This document shows positions 59,609-64,000 of a DNA stretch of 64,000 nucleotides, one piece after another (position 1 is the first letter of the stretch; every line of letters begins with the position of its first letter). The notes beneath the pieces were generated by a model that worked only from the letters and a program-made list of their open reading frames with translations, was not told the origin of the DNA and ran no database searches. The DNA is from Nocardia lijiangensis NBRC 108240 (GTDB lineage: Bacteria > Actinomycetota > Actinomycetes > Mycobacteriales > Mycobacteriaceae), in contig NZ_BDBP01000002.1 in assembly GCF_001613045.1 (NCBI RefSeq), positions 1 to 64,000 on the forward strand, given 5' to 3'. The position numbers were made by a program, and so were the translations under genes.

Positions 59609-60796
59609 ATGCCACGTTCCCGTATCGCATTCGCCTGCCTCGCGGCGCTACTCGCGCTCACCGCCGGCTGCGGCTCCGAGCCCAGCGCGAGCGTCGACAC
59701 CGCCGCCCTCGATCCCGGCAACTACCCATCCGCGCCTCGGGACTTGTCCGCGCTGCGCACCGCCGACAGCGGTGCGGTCAGGGAATCCATCCGGCTCGGC
59801 GGTCTCGTCCCGCTGCCCATGGATCTCGACAGCCGACTCGTCTACGGCCGCACCAACTTCGCGGGCCACCATTACACCGCCCGAAACCCACCGTACCGAG
59901 GCAGCGGGATCAGCAACCTGGAGAACTTCGGCGAGCAGGTGCCCGGACTGGTCGCCGGGTGGCACACCGGTGGTTCCCGCCGCGTGAGTCGCAACCTCGG
60001 ACTCGACGTCAGCGTCGCGCTACTGAGATTTACCACACCCGAGCAGGCCACCCATGCCATGCATGTGCTGGCGGACAAGGGAATCGAGAAGTATCCGCCC
60101 AAACAGACCCTGGAAATCCCCGGGTACCCCACGGGCCGAACCTATCTCAGCACCTACGATTCGGTGCAGTCGTGGACCGCTCAGGGCGACTACCTGCTGT
60201 GGGCCTTCGTCTCCGACGGTCTCGCCACCCCGCCGGACCCGGCGCCGCTGCTTACGGTCGCCAAGAAGCTCTTCGACCGCCAGTTCGAGCTGCTGGACGG
60301 CTTCACCCCGACCCCGATCAACGACCTCGCCGACACACCCGTCGACGACCTGCTCGCCCGCACTCTCGCGGCGGAACGTCCTGGCACCCTCGATGACGTG
60401 ACCGGCGTATACACGGTGCCCACGGCCCTACATCTGGAAAGCCGCCCCGACCTCACCCGCCGCGCCTTCGAAGACGCGGCCGTCGACCTGATCGCATACG
60501 CGGGCACGCGTGTCTACCGCGCGGGCGACTCCGCGGGCGCGGCCCGACTCACCGCCGCACTCGCCGCGCAGGTTCCACCCGGCTACGACCCCATCGCGGG
60601 TCCACCCGGCCTACCCGACACTCGATGCTTCCGCGAAGACCCAGGTCCGCCGCAGAGCGCCCGCATCATCCTGGAACACCGCTGCTACTTCTCCTACGAC
60701 CGCTACGTCGCCGAAGTCACCGCGCATCAACCGCAAGATCTCGCGCAACGGGCGAGCGCCCAATACCTGCTGCTGGCACACGGTTCGGCAGGTTGA
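59609..60796 (+). CDS. Secreted lipoprotein, DUF7373-like (copy 3, type B)
   Basis: A 395-residue lipoprotein with lipobox TAGC (C21). Type B hallmarks are DTAALDPGNYPSAPRDLSAL and ESIRLGGLVPLPMDLDSRLV, shared with the gene at 62118. The middle has VSVALLRFTTPEQATHAMHV, and the C-terminal Cys pair is RCFREDPGPPQSARIILEHR-C, with YDRYVAEV and SAQYLLLAHG. The ATG is three bases after the previous stop, so the pair is co-translated. A type A gene follows after 105 bp. Confidence 0.83.
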   Translation: MPRSRIAFACLAALLALTAGCGSEPSASVDTAALDPGNYPSAPRDLSALRTADSGAVRESIRLGGLVPLPMDLDSRLVYGRTNFAGHHYTARNPPYRGSGISNLENFGEQVPGLVAGWHTGGSRRVSRNLGLDVSVALLRFTTPEQATHAMHVLADKGIEKYPPKQTLEIPGYPTGRTYLSTYDSVQSWTAQGDYLLWAFVSDGLATPPDPAPLLTVAKKLFDRQFELLDGFTPTPINDLADTPVDDLLARTLAAERPGTLDDVTGVYTVPTALHLESRPDLTRRAFEDAAVDLIAYAGTRVYRAGDSAGAARLTAALAAQVPPGYDPIAGPPGLPDTRCFREDPGPPQSARIILEHRCYFSYDRYVAEVTAHQPQDLAQRASAQYLLLAHGSAG

Positions 60797-60901
60797 CGTA
60801 GGATCCGGCGGGAAGTAAACGATCGACGGGGGCGGGTATGCAGCGTGTTGGTGATGGCTGAGTCGTGCGAGCCTCGCCGACATCCGGGGTAAGGGGGAAG
60901 C

Positions 60902-62110
60902 ATGAGATTCCGAGGTGGTCTGGTCGCCGTGCTGACGACGGCAACGATGGCGTGCGTTAGCTGTTCGTCGACCATCGCGGGTAACCCGGGGCCGGGCATG
61001 ACACCGGTGAACGTCGCCGATCTGAAGACCGGGCCGTACAAACCGGAGCCCACCGAGTACGAGCAGGACCTGTCAGGGGGCGTCAGCAACATTCGGACCA
61101 TCGAGGCCCGCCGGATGCTCAACTACCTCGTGCATTCCTACGAGGTCGACCCCGAGATCGATCTTCTCGGTGACATCGAGTTCTTCTGGAACGCCGAATG
61201 GCTCGTCGAGTCGAACACTTTTCCGGCGAAGTACAAACCCGCCGCGGCGGACAACAATCTCGTCGCAGGTGCCTATGTCTCCCGAACAAATGGCAATCTA
61301 CGAAGCCGGAAGAAGCTGATCATCTCGGCGCTGCGATTCCCGACCGAGGCGGCGAGCAGGAAGGCAGCCGTCGAGTTCGACCAGATCACGAATTCGGATC
61401 CCGGACGCCACGCGGTACCGATCGACGGCCACCCCGGTGCACTGACCTCGTCCGCCGACGACATCACCGGGATTTCGTTCATCGCCCACGGTCCATACGT
61501 CATCATGGTCAACGCGGGTGTGCCGCAGCCGAACCAAAGCGCGCTCGCCGATGTCATTCGCCGAACCATCACTTTGCAGGTCGCGCGTATCGACCAGATG
61601 AAATCTATTCCGCTGGACGACATTCTCGATATCCCCGCCGACCCGGACAGCATCATGCGCCGCGCCCTTCCAGAAGCGCCGGACTACAGCGACCCGTTCA
61701 CCGGCGAAATCGACTTCGGCGCCTACGAGCCTTCAGGGGAACTGCACTTCGAACGCAATCCCGCGAAAGTGCGAACGGCCTTGGACGAGAGCGGTGTCGA
61801 CCTGATCGGGCGCCGCGGCGGGATCGTCTATCGAACTCGCGACTTGGAGGCCGCCTTCCGGCTGCAAACGGCTCTGCTCGAAGCGGGCCGGAACGACGAG
61901 GAACTTCCACCGCCGCCCGGACTTCCCGACGTCCGGTGCCTGCGGCTCGAGAGTTCGGATGCCGTCCGGCTTTTCGACGCGCTGTGCGGGGTGGTCTACG
62001 GACGATATGTCGCCGTGGTGGTCACCCGCTTTTCCGTCACCTCGAGGTCCGCGACACCGCTGTACCAGCGGGCCGCCGCTCAGTACGCGATCCTTGCGAA
62101 GAGTGAGTGA
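60902..62110 (+). CDS. Secreted lipoprotein, DUF7373-like (copy 4, type A)
   Basis: A 402-residue lipoprotein with Cys at 18 and 21 near the signal end (ACVSCSS), C21 being the likelier lipid site. Type A hallmarks: GMTPVNVADLKTGPYKPEPT and EARRMLNYLVHSYEVDPEID. ALRFPTEAASRKAAVEFDQI follows, and the C-terminal pair is in RCLRLESSDAVRLFDALCG, with GRYVAVV and AAQYAILAKS. The ATG at 60902 has GGGGGAAG. It is the duplicate partner of the 58364 gene and is followed by type B at 62118 after 7 bp. Confidence 0.83.
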   Translation: MRFRGGLVAVLTTATMACVSCSSTIAGNPGPGMTPVNVADLKTGPYKPEPTEYEQDLSGGVSNIRTIEARRMLNYLVHSYEVDPEIDLLGDIEFFWNAEWLVESNTFPAKYKPAAADNNLVAGAYVSRTNGNLRSRKKLIISALRFPTEAASRKAAVEFDQITNSDPGRHAVPIDGHPGALTSSADDITGISFIAHGPYVIMVNAGVPQPNQSALADVIRRTITLQVARIDQMKSIPLDDILDIPADPDSIMRRALPEAPDYSDPFTGEIDFGAYEPSGELHFERNPAKVRTALDESGVDLIGRRGGIVYRTRDLEAAFRLQTALLEAGRNDEELPPPPGLPDVRCLRLESSDAVRLFDALCGVVYGRYVAVVVTRFSVTSRSATPLYQRAAAQYAILAKSE

Positions 62111-62117
62111 GTGCGCC

Positions 62118-63317
62118 ATGAGAATTCGCCCCATACTGTGCGTCCTGGCTATCACACTTGTTGCCTCCGTAGGTTGTGGCAGCGACCAGGGACCGTCGAA
62201 TGCGTCGAAATATGATGTCTCCCAGCTTGATTCAGGGAACTATCCAACGACTCCACGCGACCCGGAAAAAGCACGGACCGATAAGAGTGGACGTTTGCTC
62301 GAAGCGGCGCGCATCGGCGCCGTGGTGCCGCTGGCCGCGGATGTCGATGGCAAATTCGCGTTCAAGACGACGATCTACATCGACCGGCGCCTTACCCCCG
62401 ATTTCATCCCGCGCGATATCAACGGCGCCAACACACCCGACGAATTCAACAGCATGGCACCCGGTTTCGTGGCCGGCTGGTACACGCGCGGACAGCGTCG
62501 CCAGGGGATCGCGCTCGGCCGCGCACTCGATATGCACACCCTGCGGTTCGAGACCGCCGATCAGGCCCGCGCGGCGGCCGACCGGATCGCCGACAGGCTG
62601 GACGAGAACGCGCCCGGCGACCGAGTGGCCATCCCCGGATTTTCTAGCGCCCGAGGCAAGTGGTCACTCGGAAAGCGCCGCTTGGAAGCCTTGCTGGCCC
62701 AGGATGCTTTGTTGTTGATGGTGCGAGTAGAGGATCCGGTCAGTGAGCCCGCGGACCCCGCGCCGCTCTCGGAGCTGGCGCAGCGCGCCTTCACAAAGAT
62801 GCTCGACGGGTTGAAGAACTACACACCGACGCCGCTGGATCAGCTCAACTCTCTTCCTATCGACGTCGACGGGATGCTGCGGCGCACGCTGCCGCTGGAA
62901 GACAAGAGCCAGTTCACCGCGAATACCGATCCCTCGATGGTGCTCACGAGGCAGGCATGGCTGCACGCTGCCTACCAGCCCAACCTCGTGAAGGCGGCTT
63001 ACGCCGACGCAGGTGTCGATCTGGTCGGCGTCTCCGGAGGCAACCTCTATCGCACCCGCGATTTCGCGAGTAGTGAACGATTGATAGCCGCTCTCAACGG
63101 ACAAGACTCCAGCAAGTACAAGGCGATCGACAGTCCGCCGAACATGCCGGGCGTCCAATGCTTCGACCGTCGAAATCCGAAGGACTCCAGCAGCCGGTAC
63201 CCGCCACAATGCTATTTCGCCTATGACCGGTATGTCGCCGAAATCAGCGGCGACAATCCGCAGCACGTGTACCAGCGCGTCGCCGCGCAGTACAAGATTC
63301 TGGCGAGCGGGGAGTAG
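62118..63317 (+). CDS. Secreted lipoprotein, DUF7373-like (copy 5, type B)
   Basis: A 399-residue lipoprotein with lipobox SVGC (C20). Type B hallmarks: KYDVSQLDSGNYPTTPRDPE and EAARIGAVVPLAADVDGKFA. MHTLRFETADQARAAADRIA follows, and the C-terminal pair is in QCFDRRNPKDSSSRYPPQCY, with YDRYVAEI and AAQYKILASG. It lies 7 bp after the type A gene, the same close pairing as 58364-59609. Wild-type length and intact motifs suggest it is functional. Confidence 0.83.
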   Translation: MRIRPILCVLAITLVASVGCGSDQGPSNASKYDVSQLDSGNYPTTPRDPEKARTDKSGRLLEAARIGAVVPLAADVDGKFAFKTTIYIDRRLTPDFIPRDINGANTPDEFNSMAPGFVAGWYTRGQRRQGIALGRALDMHTLRFETADQARAAADRIADRLDENAPGDRVAIPGFSSARGKWSLGKRRLEALLAQDALLLMVRVEDPVSEPADPAPLSELAQRAFTKMLDGLKNYTPTPLDQLNSLPIDVDGMLRRTLPLEDKSQFTANTDPSMVLTRQAWLHAAYQPNLVKAAYADAGVDLVGVSGGNLYRTRDFASSERLIAALNGQDSSKYKAIDSPPNMPGVQCFDRRNPKDSSSRYPPQCYFAYDRYVAEISGDNPQHVYQRVAAQYKILASGE

Positions 63318-63388
63318 GCGATGCGCGCAGACAGAGATCGCCGCAGCGCCGTGGCTCCCCGCAAAACCATCCAGGGGAAGGGGGCGGC

Positions 63389-64000
63389 GTGCACGTCGTC
63401 GTGAGATCAGTGGTTCGCGCCGCCGTGGCCATGCTGACCTGCGGGGCCCTTGCCGCCGGAGTCGGTGCCTGCGGTTCCCAGGTGTCCGGCACACCCACCC
63501 GCGTGCAGGCGGACCTGTCCAAGCTCGACGTCGGTAACTACCAGACCGAACCCAAGGTCATCGGCACCGCCAAGAACGAGAGGCAGGCCCGTGCCCGGGA
63601 GGCGCAGCGGCTCGCCGACTACGTCGCACTGCCCTTCGAAGCCGACCCGGCCTACGTCGTGGACGCTTGGTTCATCCAGCCGCACATCGTGCTGAACCGG
63701 AAGGCATTGGGCAGCCTGGTCATCAACGACACCTTCGATGACGTCGCCAAGGACCTCGTCGCGGGGTGGGTCAACTCCTGGTCCACCGGCGGTGGGCCGG
63801 ACGCACCCCGCCGAACGATGAACATTGCGGTACTGATGTTCCCGGACGCGAACATCGCAAAGGCCGTCGGCCCGGAGCTCGAACACGACGACTTCACGTA
63901 TAACCGTGACAACGAGCCCGTTCAGATCACGAAACATCCTGATACAACCGCACATTGGCGGCCAGGCGTGTCGTCGATCGGCTCCTGGACCGTGCACGAC
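63389..64000 (+). CDS. Secreted lipoprotein, DUF7373-like (copy 6, cut by right edge)
   Basis: The first 204 residues of a paralogue. Signal peptide and lipobox GVGAC (C28) precede SGTPTRVQADLSKLDVGNYQ and ARAREAQRLADYVALPFEAD. The segment MNIAVLMFPDANIAKAVGPE corresponds to the middle family block, and HPDTTAHWRPGVSSIGSWTV resembles copy 1 (YLHWRPGVPNVGAFL). It is thus closer to copy 1 than to types A or B. The start is GTG 63389 with AGGGGAAGGGGG upstream; a later GTG is possible. Confidence 0.78.
   Translation, partial: MHVVVRSVVRAAVAMLTCGALAAGVGACGSQVSGTPTRVQADLSKLDVGNYQTEPKVIGTAKNERQARAREAQRLADYVALPFEADPAYVVDAWFIQPHIVLNRKALGSLVINDTFDDVAKDLVAGWVNSWSTGGGPDAPRRTMNIAVLMFPDANIAKAVGPELEHDDFTYNRDNEPVQITKHPDTTAHWRPGVSSIGSWTVHD

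Overview
The window is high-GC actinobacterial chromosome, most likely from a Nocardia or a close relative. The evidence is GTG starts and strong GC codon bias, an MspA-type porin, WhiB3, SigD with an RsdA-type anti-sigma factor, GuaB3, GroEL1 with a His-rich tail, an Rv1747-like FHA/ABC transporter and a tandem family of Nocardia-type (DUF7373-like) lipoproteins. The order of core genes follows M. tuberculosis Rv3394c-Rv3446c as I recall it: imuB, imuA', guaA, guaB3, guaB, Rv3412, rsdA, sigD, Rv3415c, whiB3, groEL1, groES, tsaD, rimI, tsaB, tsaE, alr, nnrD, glmS, Rv3438, Rv3439c, Rv3440c, glmM, rpsI, rplM, Rv3446c. No rRNA, tRNA, insertion sequence or CRISPR array was found.

Layout. 1-1.6 kb: SOS mutagenesis genes imuA' and imuB (cut by the left edge) with a LexA box. 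1.9-13.4 kb: a variable block between imuA' and guaA. It holds two hydrolase remnants facing each other, a Ser/Thr kinase, a PspC-type two-component system, an MspA-like porin, a large HTH-nSTAND-TM-WD40 protein, a truncated porin copy and a PspC/LiaF-like membrane operon. 13.4-19.2 kb: guanine nucleotide genes guaA, guaB3 and guaB, plus an alpha/beta-hydrolase that has lost its catalytic residues. 19.4-25 kb: regulators (rsdA-sigD, whiB3, and a SigK-type ECF factor with a shortened anti-sigma factor). 25-28 kb: groES-groEL1 under a CIRCE operator. 28-35 kb: an Hsp70-like membrane protein, then the t6A genes tsaD, tsaB and tsaE with rimI, a hydrolase and alr. 35.5-40.5 kb: nnrD, a cupredoxin lipoprotein, glmS and a hydrolase. 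40.5-43.7 kb: a type VII-associated cassette. 43.8-49.5 kb: a PspC protein, an ABC-F protein, a DUF559-like protein, glmM and rplM-rpsI. 49.6-57 kb: an Rv3446c-family protein, an Rv1747-like transporter, a zinc metallopeptidase lipoprotein and an FHA protein. 57-64 kb: six tandem paralogous secreted lipoproteins, the last cut by the right edge.

How the genes fit together. guaA/guaB make GMP, while glmS and glmM supply UDP-GlcNAc and alr supplies D-alanine for the wall. tsaD/B/E make t6A on tRNA, with rimI overlapping both tsaB and tsaD. Several modules face the envelope: the PspC kinase and its regulator with the PspC operon (EsrISR-like), SigD/RsdA, and the FHA proteins that would read Ser/Thr phosphorylation. 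The most unusual items are the nSTAND-WD40 protein lying between a full and a truncated porin copy, the A-B-A-B duplication in the lipoprotein array, two hydrolases lacking the nucleophile Ser, the soluble-only anti-sigma partner of the SigK-type factor, degenerate copies of the nnrD 3' end, and several long intergenic hairpins.
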